DNA of 64,000 nucleotides from Allolobophora icterica (Eukaryota; Annelida; Clitellata; Crassiclitellata; Lumbricidae): NCBI GenBank assembly GCA_963556255.1, contig OY744609.1, positions 18,047,293 to 18,111,292 of the forward strand, read 5' to 3'. Shown piece by piece: positions 36,430 to 48,562 of this stretch (position 1 is its first letter; each line of letters starts with the position of its first letter). The notes under the pieces were generated by a model. It saw only the letters and a program-made list of their open reading frames with translations, ran no database searches and was not told where the DNA came from. The position numbers and the translations under genes were made by a program.

Positions 36430-36905
36430 CATACACTGTATCTGACAGCGTCCATGACGTTCAGACCATGCAGTTCAAGAATCGAGATGAATCTGCGTTT
36501 CCCGCGTCACCTAAATAACAGCCTACGCCTACGACTTTTCCAAGGAATCAACCCCCCCCCCACCTTTGTCATCGGAACGAGACCCTTTTGTCTTCCTAAT
36601 CCTATGACGTCAGTCGTTTATTTGCGATGTCCCGCCGATGTTTGACAAGCGCGGCAAATAAAACAGGTGCTCTATCTCGGGAAGAGAATGGCAGAAGCGG
36701 AAGTCAAGCACAGAGACAAAAAGAAATCTAAATAAGCAAACAATGGTCGCTTAATTTCTTGGAATACATACGAGCAACTGAATTATTTATCTGCAACACG
36801 ATGTTTTTATTTAATGGCGCGGAAACGTAAATGGAAACAGCATTATTGGGTCGGCTTGCCCCTCTTGACAGCCAGGCGGCCATGAACCGGCCAGTGAGTT
36901 AGCCA
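36430..36905. other. No gene seen
   Basis: Unassigned mixed sequence between two tetranucleotide arrays. Confidence 0.4.
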
Positions 36906-36924
36906 GTATCTCAGGCTGTCAGGC

Positions 36925-36985
36925 AGCTAGGTAGGTAGGTAGGGAGTCAGTCAGTCAGTCAGTCAGTCAGTCAGTCGGTCAGTCA

Positions 36986-37026
<41 letters not shown>

Positions 37027-37149
37027 AGAGTCAGTCAGTCAATCAGTCTGTCAATCAGTCAGGCAGCCAGGCAGTCAGCCAGTCAGTCAATCAGTCAGTC
37101 ATTCAGTCAGTCAGTCAGTCAGTCAGTCAGTCGGTCAGTCGGTCAGTCA

Positions 37150-37184
<35 letters not shown>

Positions 37185-37240
37185 GGTCGGTCGGTCGGTC
37201 GGTCAGTCAGTCAGTCAGTCAGTCAGTCAGTCGGTTTGCC
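36925..37240. repeat. (CAGT)n microsatellite
   Basis: About 310 bp of CAGT with GGTC, CTGT and CAAT variants; related CAGC/CAGG words continue to about 37395. Confidence 0.95.
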
Positions 37241-37399
37241 AGTCTTAAGGTATACAGTGAAGCAGGTATAGGTAGTTAGCCAGCCAGACATTTAATCAGT
37301 CAAACTGTCTGACAGCAAGCCAATCTAGCATGCAAGCAGGTAGGTAAGCAGTCAGTTAGTCAGTTAGTCAGCTTGTCAGGCAGGCAGGCAGTCGAGCAT

Positions 37400-38471
37400 T
37401 CTCTCTTGCAGCAACTGCGACGTACCATCTGCTATCGCTTCTACTCTGTGGATCAGAGCTATTTCATCCGACATATTCCAAATATTTGTTGCTAAACTTC
37501 ATAGATGTCTTTAAGCACTAGTGATTTCCTAAAAGGCAAAATGAAGGGTAGCCCTATCGATTGAAGTAGGTTCCATAAATCACTTCCCAGCCAAGTTCAA
37601 ACGTCGTATCTGTCAGCGTGGAACTGTCTTTAGACGGCACATGAAAGTAGAGCGACATTTCTGTGACGCTCATAGATTACTGCGTGACCTTCACGAACTG
37701 CCGACACAATCGCCTTCTGCCGCATGAACTGTTTTTATAGCGCTCTCTGTTTCTCAGCTACACGGGATAAAATATGTCCGCGCGATCGGACAGCGAGCAA
37801 AGGCCGGTGGCCGGTCAATGCGTGGGATTATGAAAACCGCTGTCTGTATATATATAGGCCTATGCGTCCGCATACAGAAAGCTTTTAGGAATATTTGTTC
37901 TGTGAATTTGTCGTTAAAATCAAGAGTTTTGTATACCAACGTAAATAATAGCTTCCAATCCAAACACCCATCCATCCAACCGCGCCCACGCAAACACAGC
38001 TCTTCCGCGATGTTCTCTGGATATTTGCTATATAAATCTCTAGATACAAGCTTCAAAAGAATACGCATAGATGAATCCTAGACGTAACCATTTTCCACTG
38101 CAGAATGAAAAATTCGAAACGATTTCTGACGCTTTCACGCGAAACTGAACTGAACGAAATCGTTTCAATCATCATTTCAGTTTCATTTAAAAATCTCCGT
38201 GAATACGTCAGAATTATGTTGAATATATTAGAAAATCCAGGCAATAGGTGGCGCTAAGGAAGAACGAAACTCTTTCCGTGAACTATATATATCCCTTCTT
38301 GAACGTTCGCCACAACCTTCGTCGATGTATACAACGATGAGTAGTTGCTTTTGTGCAAGTACAAAACGTCTACAAATGTATCTGATATTGCCATCCCTGA
38401 AGCACACACGACCATGCGACAGAGCAAAAGTACTGTGCGCGAAGGACATAGCATAACATAACATAACAAGG
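37400..38471. other. No gene seen
   Basis: Unique-looking sequence. No frame with recognisable domains. Confidence 0.4.
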
Positions 38472-38479
38472 GTTTAATG

Positions 38480-38911
38480 TAGAGCTGGTACTGATTAAAA
38501 ATATTAATCGATTAATCTCCTAAATTTAACTCCGAGTAATCGAGTAAATTCGATTAATTTTGTATCTGTTACGTAAAGCGTGAGAAACTGTTAAAACTGT
38601 AGTCACTGAGTCAGTTGCTGCGTCAACGATGTTTTAGAACCACGGTATGCGAACTGTTTATTGCAGAAAGTTAATTTTGTCGCCATCTTCGACTTTTCCA
38701 TCAGTAGACTATATTTACCTTAAATGCAAAGTGATAGCTTAACTTTGCACTCTAACGTTTCACATTATCATTGTTCGCCATATTATTTACTCCGCAAATG
38801 GGCCGCTCGACATGAAGAAATAAGTAAGAAAATTAGTAGAACAAGCCGAAATTAATCGATCACAATTTTAACGATTAATCGATTAATTAATCGTTAAAAT
38901 CCGCAGCCCTC
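38480..38911. mobile_element. hAT-type MITE, TAGAGCTG...ATTAATCGATTAATC (eroded)
   Basis: The left end is TAGAGCTGGTACTGATTAAA followed by ATTAATCGATTAATC; the right end is GATTAATCGATTAATTAATC followed by GTTAAAATCCGCAGCCCTC. ATTAATCGATTAATC is itself palindromic. The flanks GTTTAATG and GTTTTAAATG are similar but not identical, so any target duplication has decayed. Confidence 0.65.
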
Positions 38912-39066
38912 GTTTTAAATGGTTCAGAAGACGTGCTAGAACCACTGCAGTCTGTGTTAGGCCCCTGCGTAGTAATCGCATCGGAGGAGACTCAGACCGC
39001 CTTTACGTAGGTCTATTACATGCCAATCGCCGCAGGAACGTCATTTCAGCTTTTTTCAGAGGGGAG

Positions 39067-39394
39067 CAGGGACGTCATTTGAGTATTTCTCCGGGGGAAC
39101 TTGGCACTGACGGCGATCTTGTTTGACAGGTAGGGAACAAAGGACACTTCTCAACTGATCTGGTAAAAAAGAGGTGAAAAGATTTTTCACCTCTTTTTGG
39201 TGTTTCTTCAAAATTTGGAGGGGACAACGGTATAGTGTATGATGTGTATCCCTCCACTCTTAACGGTGTGGTTTGTCCCCCTCAACCCTCGGGATCGCCG
39301 CCCATGGAACTTGGTAAGCTTTTTAAGTTTTGTATTTAGTCTACATATGCAAAACCGTAAGCCAATGCTACGTGATGTGTGCTGCAGTGTACAT

Positions 39395-39427
<33 letters not shown>

Positions 39428-39643
39428 TGTCCCTTAATATAATTAGGTTTTGATGAATTTATTTATAGCTACAAAAAATGTACTATGCAAACTCTAGTTT
39501 TGTCAATAGTATATAATAATTCCCTGAATTTGAGTATCATTTTTGTTAAATTTTTTACCCCTTCTTCTTACTCCTTTTCTCGTTCCATCGTTTTCCATTT
39601 TTATCAAAAATTAGGAGGCACTTGCACCCAAATGACATCCCTG
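39067..39643. mobile_element. Possible hAT-type element, CAGGGACGTCATTTG ends
   Basis: CAGGGACGTCATTTGAG at the left is inverted as CAAATGACATCCCTG at the right. No target duplication was found, so only the inverted ends support it. It encloses the 39105-39306 MITE and a TA tract (39395-39427). Confidence 0.45.
39105..39306. mobile_element. MITE of the CACTG-x-CGGCGATC family (short copy)
   Basis: The left end is CACTGACGGCGATCTTG; the right end GGGATCGCCGCCCATG. The exact 8-bp duplication GAACTTGG lies at 39097-39104 and 39307-39314. The interior (AGAGGTGAAAAGATTTTTCACC, CTTTTTGGTGTTTCTTC) is shared with the long copy at 60940-62088. Confidence 0.88.
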
Positions 39644-39859
39644 AAGCCCCGTGGTCAAAAACTTACCGTGGTCACAAAATCGTTCCTGCCTTTAACGGAG
39701 TTCTTGATCGTCTCTATTCTCGATTTAAGCAGCGAATTCCTACAGAATAAATAGTTATGAGAGCTAACTCGATGCGAATTTTACGATTAAGGTAAAGGAT
39801 CACGACTATTTATTCATCAGATAGATATTACGATTAATTATCCGATGGAAATTACGATT

Positions 39860-40240
39860 AGGCCTACTTATATATACGTTTATTCACCACGAAGGTAGAA
39901 AGTACAAAAGACAAAACAAAAAATTAAGTACAGACAGATGCAAAACTGGCATACATGAGATGATCACTTCTGTGATCTAACGTAGATATATCAATGCCAT
40001 ACTCATCACAAAGTGGTACAAGTTCACTATTGTAGCTATATCCTTTGCCACAAACACTGAGGACATTGTTGTTATGGATTCCATGCAACAATCGACCAAA
40101 AAAGTTTAGTTTACGCAAGTGTAGTATATGAATGAGGTCTATACGACCAGAATAAAATTGAATGTCTTTAACGGATTCCCATTTATGCATATTAAATATC
40201 TTTCTGTAGACATTATTCCAACACACATTCAGCTAACGCA
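39860..40240 (-). pseudogene. LINE C-terminal remnant
   Basis: The minus-strand frame starts CWNNVYRKIFNMHKWESVK and continues RIDLIHILHLRKLNFFGRLL. This is the tail found after the reverse transcriptase in a large LINE group (C-W-N-x-x-[YF]-R-K-I-F-x-[FY]-x-x-W-E-S-V). About 100 codons survive and the upstream part is missing. A (TTA)n array and a truncated CCCGAGAG hairpin stem follow at 40278-40420. Confidence 0.65.
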
Positions 40241-40277
40241 GCTGGGCTGTTGGTAAATTAATAGCCTCCAAAGAATA

Positions 40278-40278
40278 A

Positions 40279-40320
<42 letters not shown>

Positions 40321-40345
40321 TTTACCCGAGAGTTATTATTATTAC

Positions 40346-40420
<75 letters not shown>
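40278..40420. repeat. (ATT)n array with truncated hairpin stem
   Basis: Two ATT runs separated by TTTTTACCCGAGAG at 40319-40333, the left stem of the retroelement hairpin (copy 6). Confidence 0.9.
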
Positions 40421-40429
40421 CAATATTCT

Positions 40430-41160
40430 TTATTGAAAAACCAACAGCGAACCGCACATTGGTGAACAAGTATAGAAAAAATATAAAACATTAAAGTAAT
40501 AAGAAGATAATAATATTTGAAAAAAGGAGTGTTAATTTAACAAAAATTAAATATTACTAGGCTAATAACACTACATCATTAGCATCATAATAGTAGAGAA
40601 ATTTAAAACTAATAACTATTATCTAAAATGTTTGTCAGAGGTAAGACAAAAGATTCTAGCAATCTCAATTTCACATAATAATTATAATTTATCACATTAC
40701 TTATGATCATTTATCCGATAGTTGTACATCGACAGAAATTGCGATTCCCTATCGAATATAAATTAGGCCTACTTTTATTTATCCGATAGATATTACGATT
40801 ACTTATCCGCTAGAAATTGCTTGTGGACTCGGGTTGCGGCTAATACCACCAGCCAGAGTTACCCAACACCTGCGCCGGTGATACGAAAATGACCGTTGCC
40901 AGGCTTTGATCTCATTTCAGGTAGCTCTAAATTGATCACATTTGACAAATTGCTTCAATATGACGGTGTTCAATATCAAAGCAAACAGCACAGATTACAG
41001 AAGCCGGTTCAGGTTTAGGAATACACGATCAGGTGGTCGTATTCGTATGCGTGTAAAGATATTGTTTCACCAAAATTGACTTCATGAGGCTTTGTGACTG
41101 ACGATATAGAAATAGAACTGACGATATAGAAATAGATAGACTCACAAAAGATAGATGCAA
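40430..41160. other. No gene seen
   Basis: CAATATTCTTTATTGAAAA at 40420-40438 may be the inverse of a LINE 3' end with an AATAAAG signal. The rest is unassigned. Confidence 0.4.
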
Positions 41161-41166
41161 TGAAAC

Positions 41167-41317
<151 letters not shown>

Positions 41318-41329
41318 CTCTCCGAGAGA

Positions 41330-43115
41330 ATAATAAACAGAGGTATATAGTTTTAAAGTGAGAGAGGCTGAGACAGAGACTGTGTGAAGAAGAGAGACAA
41401 AACCAGAGGTAGACAGAAAGAAAGGCAAACTGAGAGAGATAGAGAAACATACATTGAGACGGAGAGACAGAGTGAGACAGATACATAGGCCTATATGTGT
41501 GCATGCATTATATAATACATACAAACATATACACACACAAGCAAGCATATTTATATATTTATTTACTTAAACATGCAAAGCAGACATATACAGAGAATCT
41601 GATGCAAGTATGCTATTAACTATACTATACTCCGCCTCTGAGTACGTCTCTTGAAGAGGCGCTATATAAATATCCAGAATGAATGAGAATGAACAAAAGA
41701 GACAGAAGTGTCTGCTTAATGACACGTGCTGTCGTGTCTAAGTAATTCCAGATAACACTCGATGACCTGTCGACAAACAGGTCGAATTACATCCGTGTGA
41801 TTAGTTCCAAGGATACGCTACATGGAGGACGCCACTGTTCCATAGACTACATTTCAATGAAAGGTCATAGTCGTGTTCTTTCTGCAGCTGTAGGCGGGGT
41901 CCGTCTGGAATTCCGGAAAGTGTCTCAGGTTGCGTCCATCTTATCATATAAGCCAATGGCACGTCCAACTTCCAGATCTCACGGTACAGTTTGGTTGATT
42001 TTCGCAAGTCATGCATTGCATGCGACATCGAGAGGAGTAACAGTGCTAGATAGAAATGACACGCCCTTCTTTTTCTGATGGGTTGTGGGAAATGCCATGA
42101 GTTCAGCTAAAGTTCATTGATCGTATAAATTGATGTAACCTACTACAGTGCTTCTCATACTTCTGATGCAGGGCATCGGTAATTGTTTTACCAGCCTTAC
42201 CGCGGACAGGACCTGCTATTAACATAACCTTACATATTATATGACATAGGCCTATGTTACATTACAATTTAGACTTCATAATAATATTATTATGGCGGTG
42301 TTCAATATCAAACCGTGACAATATTATTGTCACGGTTTATTATCACTATACTTTTGGAACTGTTGCAGCCCGGTATCACTACTAGTACTGCTGCTGCTGC
42401 TGCTGCTGCCACTACTACTGTTATTATTATTGTTATTAACAGTGCTAATATTATTATGATTATTATTATTATTACTATTATTATTATTATTATTATTGTA
42501 AGTCACTATGCAGAGTGCACGGTAATGCGCTTACGTGCATTGAATGCATTCAGTTAGGCTAGCAGGACATTAATAAGAAGGAATAAATAGATGAGGCTTC
42601 AGCAGAGATTATAGCCTATCTGTCTCAAGAAGGGCAACAGGCAGAGCTGCTGGCTGTATACTGTGGGCCGGGTATGGACATTAAACGTCCTTGTTCTAGA
42701 ACCAATGGCTTTTCCCATCCTCAAAAGATCGTAATCCTTGACAGCTTTATTGCACTTGAGACGGTCCCGGAATCGAAGAAGAAAGAACGCGATCTTCCGG
42801 TAGTAACGATGATGTCAGTCAGTTCAAACACTTGTAGACCAGTGTAGCCAACTTGAGCATGATCCTCGGGCTTTGATTCAGCTGCAGTCATACTGTTATT
42901 AGATTCGTTGAGAGTTGGCACTACGGTCATGAAGACGCTGCCGAATTATAAACTAGAGGTCGCGATTCCTTGCAGCATCCTCCAATGTTCAGAAGAAACT
43001 GAACGCTGCTGTGCAGAGAGAGTTGGAGGAAGGAAAACACGGATAGAGGAAGAGAGAAAACATCTCAAGGAATAGGGAACACAAGAGCGAGTTTGGGGAA
43101 AGAGAAGAGACCGAA
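41330..43115. other. No gene seen; GCGCTATA tail and short arrays
   Basis: GGCGCTATATAAATATCC at 41657 is a LINE/SINE tail. A 29-bp palindrome lies at 42310-42338. GCT and ATT triplet runs occupy 42388-42496. The promoter of the knottin gene may lie further downstream. Confidence 0.45.
42310..42338. repeat. Perfect 13-bp-arm palindrome
   Basis: AAACCGTGACAAT, spacer ATT, ATTGTCACGGTTT. Isolated; function unknown. Confidence 0.85.
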
Positions 43116-43120
43116 GAGTA

Positions 43121-43285
<165 letters not shown>

Positions 43286-43591
43286 TGGAGCTTAGGCTTG
43301 CATCCGAGCCTATCGGACATCCATTTGTGCCATTGGCTCGATCGGTTTCAAGTCTGCGAGCGAGCGAGCCATTAGAGAAGGCGGAAGAGGATGAGGAGGA
43401 GGAGAAGGAGGAGGATGCGGCTCTTCTTCAGTCATCTCTAAACGACCATCAGCCTCTTGAATTGCAGACCAGCAGTCGGCGATAGGTCTTCGTCGATTCC
43501 TCTGCGTCTCATCCGAAAGACATCGGAAGCAGACGAAGTCTCAGTTGCTGCTACTGCTGCTGCTGTTTTTGTAGAGAAGAAGAGGAAGAAA

Positions 43592-43664
43592 ATGGTCGTT
43601 CCAGTCGTCTTTCTCTTCACGGCCTTCTTCTCGGCCGTTGTGCCGGCCAGAATCTGGCCACCCG
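43592..43664 (+). CDS. Cystine-knot peptide precursor, exon 1 (signal peptide)
   Basis: ATG in a strong context (GAAAATGG). The first ~19 codons are a compact hydrophobic signal peptide (V-P-V-V-F-L-F-T-A-F-F-S core, V-P-A before the likely cleavage), then five more codons and a CCCG/GTGAGT donor, leaving phase 1. The next exon with a matching phase is at 48412. Splitting the signal, propeptide and mature region over three exons resembles the organisation described for O-type conotoxin genes; that is a family comparison, not an identification. The secretory role is inferred from the signal. The intron 43665-48411 holds a hAT MITE, a foldback, a SINE copy and a hAT element. Confidence 0.72.
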
Positions 43665-43767
43665 GTGAGTTTGTCCATCGAATACCTCTAAAACGCTGCA
43701 TAAATGTTCTGGAATTTTGGAGCATTATGACAGAAATTCTTCAGTCCAGGAGTTGTTGACTTGTGGA

Positions 43768-44052
43768 CAGAGGCGCGTTTACACGTAGGCGCACTAGGCG
43801 CGCGCCTAGGGCCCCAAATCTCGGAGGGCCCCCAAACGAATGAAATTTTTTTCAATTATAAAAAACTTTTCAATTTTGAATTATTTTAAATATAACTTAT
43901 TTTGTATTTTTTTACAATTTAGCATAAAAGTAGGTCCTATATTATTGTAATTTATAATTGTTTTCTTCATTTGGGATAATTCAAGTTCAGAAGGGTCCCG
44001 AAAATGTTTGCGCCTATGGCCCCGTAAAATGTTTTCTGTAAACACGCCTCTG
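43768..44052. mobile_element. hAT-type MITE, CAGAGGCGCGTTTAC family (copy B)
   Basis: The left end is CAGAGGCGCGTTTACAC; the right end GTAAACACGCCTCTG. The octamers CTTGTGGA (43760-43767) and CTTATGGA (44053-44060) are a target duplication with one mismatch. 285 bp; it is the insertion-free relative of copy A at 21889-23079. Lies in intron 1 of the knottin gene. Confidence 0.87.
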
Positions 44053-44087
44053 CTTATGGAATGGTTTGAGTGATAGTACTATCTCAG

Positions 44088-44709
44088 GGTATGCGGACGT
44101 TTGGTCAAAGGACGGTTGGTCAACGGACGGTTGATCACGGACGATTGGTCAAAGGACGATTGGTCAAGCGGACTGTTCGTCAAGGGGACTGTTGATCAAG
44201 GGTCCTTTCGTCAAGAGGACGGTTGATCAAAATATCGGTCGGTTCGTCTGTTTATGGATAATTAGTGGTCGCCCATTTCAAAGGGTTATCGTAAATCTGT
44301 GCCAGTGTAGTTGTTTGTACTGATAAGAGAACTGACATATTTTAAAGCGTCTAAAATTCACGTATATCGTATATTTGTTTTATTTGTGTATGGGCTATGC
44401 TTTGCGAAGTCTTCATTGCTGTGCATGTAAAGATGCCTGGTTTTGTAATGGCCTAATTGGTCACGTCTGTCTATGGATAATTAGTGGTCGTCGATTTCTC
44501 TTATCAAGTTATCAGTGGTTTGTACTGGTATTTTAAAAGCGTCTCTAATATCGAAAATTTTAATTTTTGATCAACCGTCCTCTTGACGAAAGGACCCTTG
44601 ATCAACAGTCCCCTTGACCAACAGTCCGCTTGACCAATCGTCCGTTGACCAATCGTCCGTGACCAATCGTCCGTTGACCAATCGTCCGTTGACCAAACGT
44701 CCTAGAACC
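44088..44709. mobile_element. Foldback element 1: GGTA ends, GGACGATTGGTCAA modules
   Basis: The left arm (44088-44228) starts GGTATGCGGACGTTTGGTCA and consists of ~13-16-bp modules (GGACG-x-TTGGTCAA). The right arm (44567-44709) is its inverse, ending CCAAACGTCCTAGAACC. The exact 9-bp duplication CTATCTCAG lies at 44079-44087 and 44710-44718. The centre holds two direct ~100-bp copies of a TATGGATAATTAGTGGTCG block (44255, 44474). Architecture parallels foldback elements such as sea-urchin TU (tandem modules in the inverted repeats). No transposase. Confidence 0.88.
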
Positions 44710-44719
44710 CTATCTCAGT

Positions 44720-45035
44720 GGACACTATCAGCTTTTAACAGGAAGCTGGGAGAGAAGATAGGCTATTAAGCATTATAGGCAGTGGTTCTAACAAAGATCA
44801 CACGTCTTCTTAATCACTTAAAACCTTTTTTTCATGTTATGTTATTTACGTTACTTTACGTTAACTTACATTATGTAATTTACATAATTATATAAAACTA
44901 CATCTTTGCCTTTCCTAAGACGGTTTAAAAACAATATCAAAATGTATTTTCCAATATGAGTTATTAAAAAAGCGTAACTTAACAAATTTGTTTATGTTTA
45001 TATTATTCCTTATTATGGATTTGGACTTCCTTTGG
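44720..45035. other. Intron 1 sequence, nothing recognised
   Basis: AT-rich, TTACGTTA-type short words, no element assigned. Confidence 0.4.
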
Positions 45036-45040
45036 ACTAC

Positions 45041-45106
45041 TCTTTGGAAAACCCCTCTGATTTGACGCAGCGCTCGTGAATAGGCTGGTGTCCTGCGCTT
45101 AATAGA
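45041..45106 (+). repeat. SINE-like repeat, GCGCTATA-tail family (copy 5)
   Basis: GAAAACCCCTCTGATTTGAC, GCAGCGCTCGTGAATAGGCTG, GTGTCCTGCGCTTA. 3' end missing. Confidence 0.6.
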
Positions 45107-45109
45107 ACC

Positions 45110-46682
45110 ACTGACGTCAATTTATATGCTTGTTTGGCAGTCCGATTAGGCCTATAATCTATTCGTTGTCTCATCTCCAAGCGGTTTCCATACAAACCCT
45201 CTCTATCTTTTAATCTTTTATTTTCAAATGCCCCCGAAAGCGCTATAGAAAAGAGCCAACACGTACGTATCTAATTTCGCAGTCCGTACACAATCTTCTA
45301 CGTTCTGCCACTGTTTTCCTTCTCAGCTCCTTCCACTCTTCGCCCTAGCTCCCACGCTGCCATTCGCCGTTTCCTTTTCCTTCGTTTATGATCCATGGGT
45401 TGTTTAGCCTGGACCTAGTAGATGAAAATTTATGGGCTTCCTTATATAGACTGGTTTCATGTGAAGTGCTGTTGCGAGGTATTTAAAAGGCACAATATAA
45501 AATTTCTTCATACATGCATACATAAATATATAAATACTATTTATAATAAGAAAAAATATGTAGCCTAGATAGATGATACATATATAAGCACATTATATTT
45601 AAATACACACATTATATATTAGAGCCTATATTCATTTATATAGGCCTATTCATGCATACGTAGGCCCTACAAAGGGCCTACATATTTAAAAGCGTACATA
45701 TATAATACATAATTATTCTTTCATAAACAACTCTACATGTTTATTAGGCCTACATTTGAAGATGTGCTAATTGTACGCGTTAAAATATCTGTTTAATAAC
45801 AATTAGAACTGATAGGACACACAGAACGGCGCAGTTAGTTCCAAAGCTCCGGACCATGAACGCCCGAAAGTCCATCATTGGCCCGATGTACGTTAGGCAC
45901 GACAGGAGTTAAAATATCCGTCAACCGGTTGCAGTGTTTGTTGGTATGAGCGATGAGTAAATAGGAGATTCTAAAGAGATGTATTTTGTATGAGTGTATT
46001 ATCTTGGCGTTTTATAGCGCCTTTTGGAAACCTTCCCTAGCGTAACCGAAGTTTTAGATTTAGAAAATAACAGTTTGTCTTTATAGGAACGAGGTCTGGT
46101 TGCTGGCATATGTGCAGTGTGGGAATTGTAGAAAAAAGACGAGGGTTTAAACATTTTATCCGTATTTTGCAAACTGATGTCAACGAAATTTGAAAGCAGC
46201 TGATTTCAACGCTAGCAGTTTTGCAAGTCAGACTAGAATCAAAATTAACTCCTTCGTTAATAAAAATATGCATACATGATACACCATGGAAATTTCTTCT
46301 CCGTGTCAGAGACTCGGAGTCAAATAATGCGAAATCACACTAGCAAAACAGAGGGGGTTGGAAACGATCCCCTGGGGTGTGCAATGAAGACTTAACTGTG
46401 GGGTCCTAAGAAATACTAGGGGTTGAACCCCTCCAACCTCCCGACAATTACCACCCTGCATAGGCCTATGTGGAACAGATAGAGAACGCACGTGACACGT
46501 CAGTCAAACAATGAGAGTGTAGGCCTACTTGGAGGGCAGCGTTTTCGATATGATTACCTCCTTAAATCCGGAACACTATACTGATAGGAGTAGAGGAAAC
46601 CGACCATGCACCATTTGCTACCCAACTGTAGTTCGTGTGGTCATTCATTCATTCATTCATTCATTCATTCAATACACGAGTC
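45110..46682. other. Intron 1 sequence, nothing recognised
   Basis: AT-rich with TAGGCCTA words and a short ATTC run (46645-46670). Small open frames lack support. Confidence 0.4.
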
Positions 46683-46690
46683 ATTATTCG

Positions 46691-48277
46691 CAGAGGCGGA
46701 TTAAGGCATGTTCAACATGTTCGGCCGAACAGGGCCCCACACTTGAGGGGCCCCCACACATGCAAAAGAACATTTTTTCAATATTTTATAATTATTGCTA
46801 TTTGTTAAGTCTAATAGTAAAAATGGGGAAAAACTCGGAACAAAATAATTATTCGAAACAACTCATTTAATACGCACATGTGTGGGCAAACATTGGCGTT
46901 TCCATTATCAGGCAGATTCATCTAAAAAAATCAGCCAGAAATGCTAGTAAGACCTATTTTATTTGCTTACTTAAACACTTACTACCTGACAGTACAGCAA
47001 TGGCCTATTGTTACATCATTTCAATTATGAAACACTATGAAACACGTTTTGTGTTAACAAATTTAAATTTTAAGAATAAAGTCCATTTTTACGTCACTTT
47101 ATTATGAAATACGTCTATTAATTGTAGGCCTAAATTTTAAAACCAAATTTGTTATGTCATTATGTTGTTATTATGTCACTTAAATTATGAAACACATTAT
47201 TTAGTAACTAGTGTATTTGCCCGTCATAATTATGACGGCAGTGTATATCGTTGATTAAAATGCTCTGATCGCCGTCGTCAAGACACAAACGGTATTTCAC
47301 AATAGAACAGCAACCGTTTGTGACGTAGCATTTATCGTCGGACGGACACTATATGGATATTATATGTATAGATTTTTAGATTTACAGAATAGAGGCATTT
47401 GTTACGTCACTTCAATTATGAGGAAGTGTATTGTTATTATGAGTTTACATTCAGAGAATAAAGGCCTTTGTTACGTCACTTCAGCTATGAAAAATCTACT
47501 GTTAAGTTGTGATTAAGTTCAAAGTTAGAGAACAAACATTATCATTCGTTAAGTACGTCATTTCGATTATGGAACAATCCATAACTAATAATTTTAGATT
47601 TAGAGGCCTTTTTTTACGTCACTTCAATTAGGAAAAAGTCTATCAATGTTAATAAGCTTAAATTTAGAGAATAGGCCTAAGGCCTATTGTCACGTCATTT
47701 CAATTGTGAAACACATCTATTGTTTGTTATTTTAGATTTAGAGAATAAAGGCCATTCTTATGTCACTTCAATTATAAATGTCTATTATTATTAGAGAATA
47801 AAGACCTATTGTTACCTCACTTCAATTATGATCGACACACGCTTCCATAATTAAAGATGTCTATCTATTGTTAGTAATTTTAAATTATTATTTTTATTTT
47901 CATTATTATATAATTATTGTTGGTATTATATCTATTATTACGCTTATTGTCATTATTATTATATTTATTGATATTGTTATTATTACTATCAGCATCAGTA
48001 TTATTATTATTATTCGGCATTGCGCATAAATGGCGCCAAATATAGGTTCATTGGGCGCCATTATAATCATTTAACGGCCTTGAAGGGGGAACGATGCGCA
48101 ATTTGGTACCCACACTTTCTAGACCAAAGTTACGCCTCTGACCTGACCGGAACTCAAATGCTATGTGACACATTATAAAATGACGCCATTTTATTGTGTA
48201 CACTCTACACTGTGTACAGTCGTTGTGGCCCCATAGTTTTACTGAACAGGGAAACCACATTTGTTAATCCGGCCCTG
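46691..48277. mobile_element. Non-autonomous hAT element, CAG-x-G[G/C]CGGATTAA family
   Basis: The left end is CAGAGGCGGATTAAGGC; the right end TTAATCCGGCCCTG. The exact 8-bp duplication ATTATTCG lies at 46683-46690 and 48278-48285. The same right end and GGGGCCCC blocks occur in the 10370-11742 element. It contains a palindrome CCGTCATAATTATGACGG (47221-47238) and a tandem array (47050-47850). No transposase remains. Confidence 0.9.
47050..47850 (+). repeat. ~65-75-bp tandem array inside the hAT element
   Basis: About nine diverged units built on AGAGAATAAAGGCCTTTGTT, ACGTCACTTCAATTATGAAA, CATCTATTGTTAGT and TTTAGATTTAGA. Unit starts are recognisable near 47075, 47390, 47455, 47590, 47670, 47740 and 47795. 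Confidence 0.8.
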
Positions 48278-48411
48278 ATTATTCGTTCGTTCGTCATTCG
48301 TTCATTTTCTTTTTAGGCCTACTGTTCGTAATTTGCTGTGAGACTTTGAGAGATTTATGCTAGGCGCTATATAAAAGAGTGTCTGCGTTGAAATTACACT
48401 TCTCTATGTAG

Positions 48412-48562
48412 TCGCTGTTGACAATCGTAACAACGAGGAAAGTTCTGCCAGGTCGTTGTACGGTGGCGTTGAGCAGCCTGTGCTGTCGATGTCGACCCTC
48501 CTACGAAGGAAAGACCCGTCGACGATTGAGGCAGTCGGAAGACCCATTTGGATACAGGACGA
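48412..48562 (+). CDS. Cystine-knot peptide precursor, exon 2 (propeptide)
   Basis: Acceptor ACACTTCTCTATGTAG precedes 48412; donor GTAAGT starts at 48563. Entered in phase 1 it is open for all 151 bp and leaves in phase 2, exactly what exon 3 requires. The peptide is cysteine-free, acidic at the start and carries R-R-K about 17 codons before its end, a likely prohormone-convertase site, then G-R. A second frame is also open, but it contains cysteines and does not fit exon 1. Intron 2 (48563-52752) contains the second foldback and the LTR element. Confidence 0.68.

Noticed and set aside
36004..36645. Long overlapping frames of Tyr, Ile, His and Met
   Set aside because: Translation of (ACAT)n; a 3-nt-independent 4-mer keeps all frames open.
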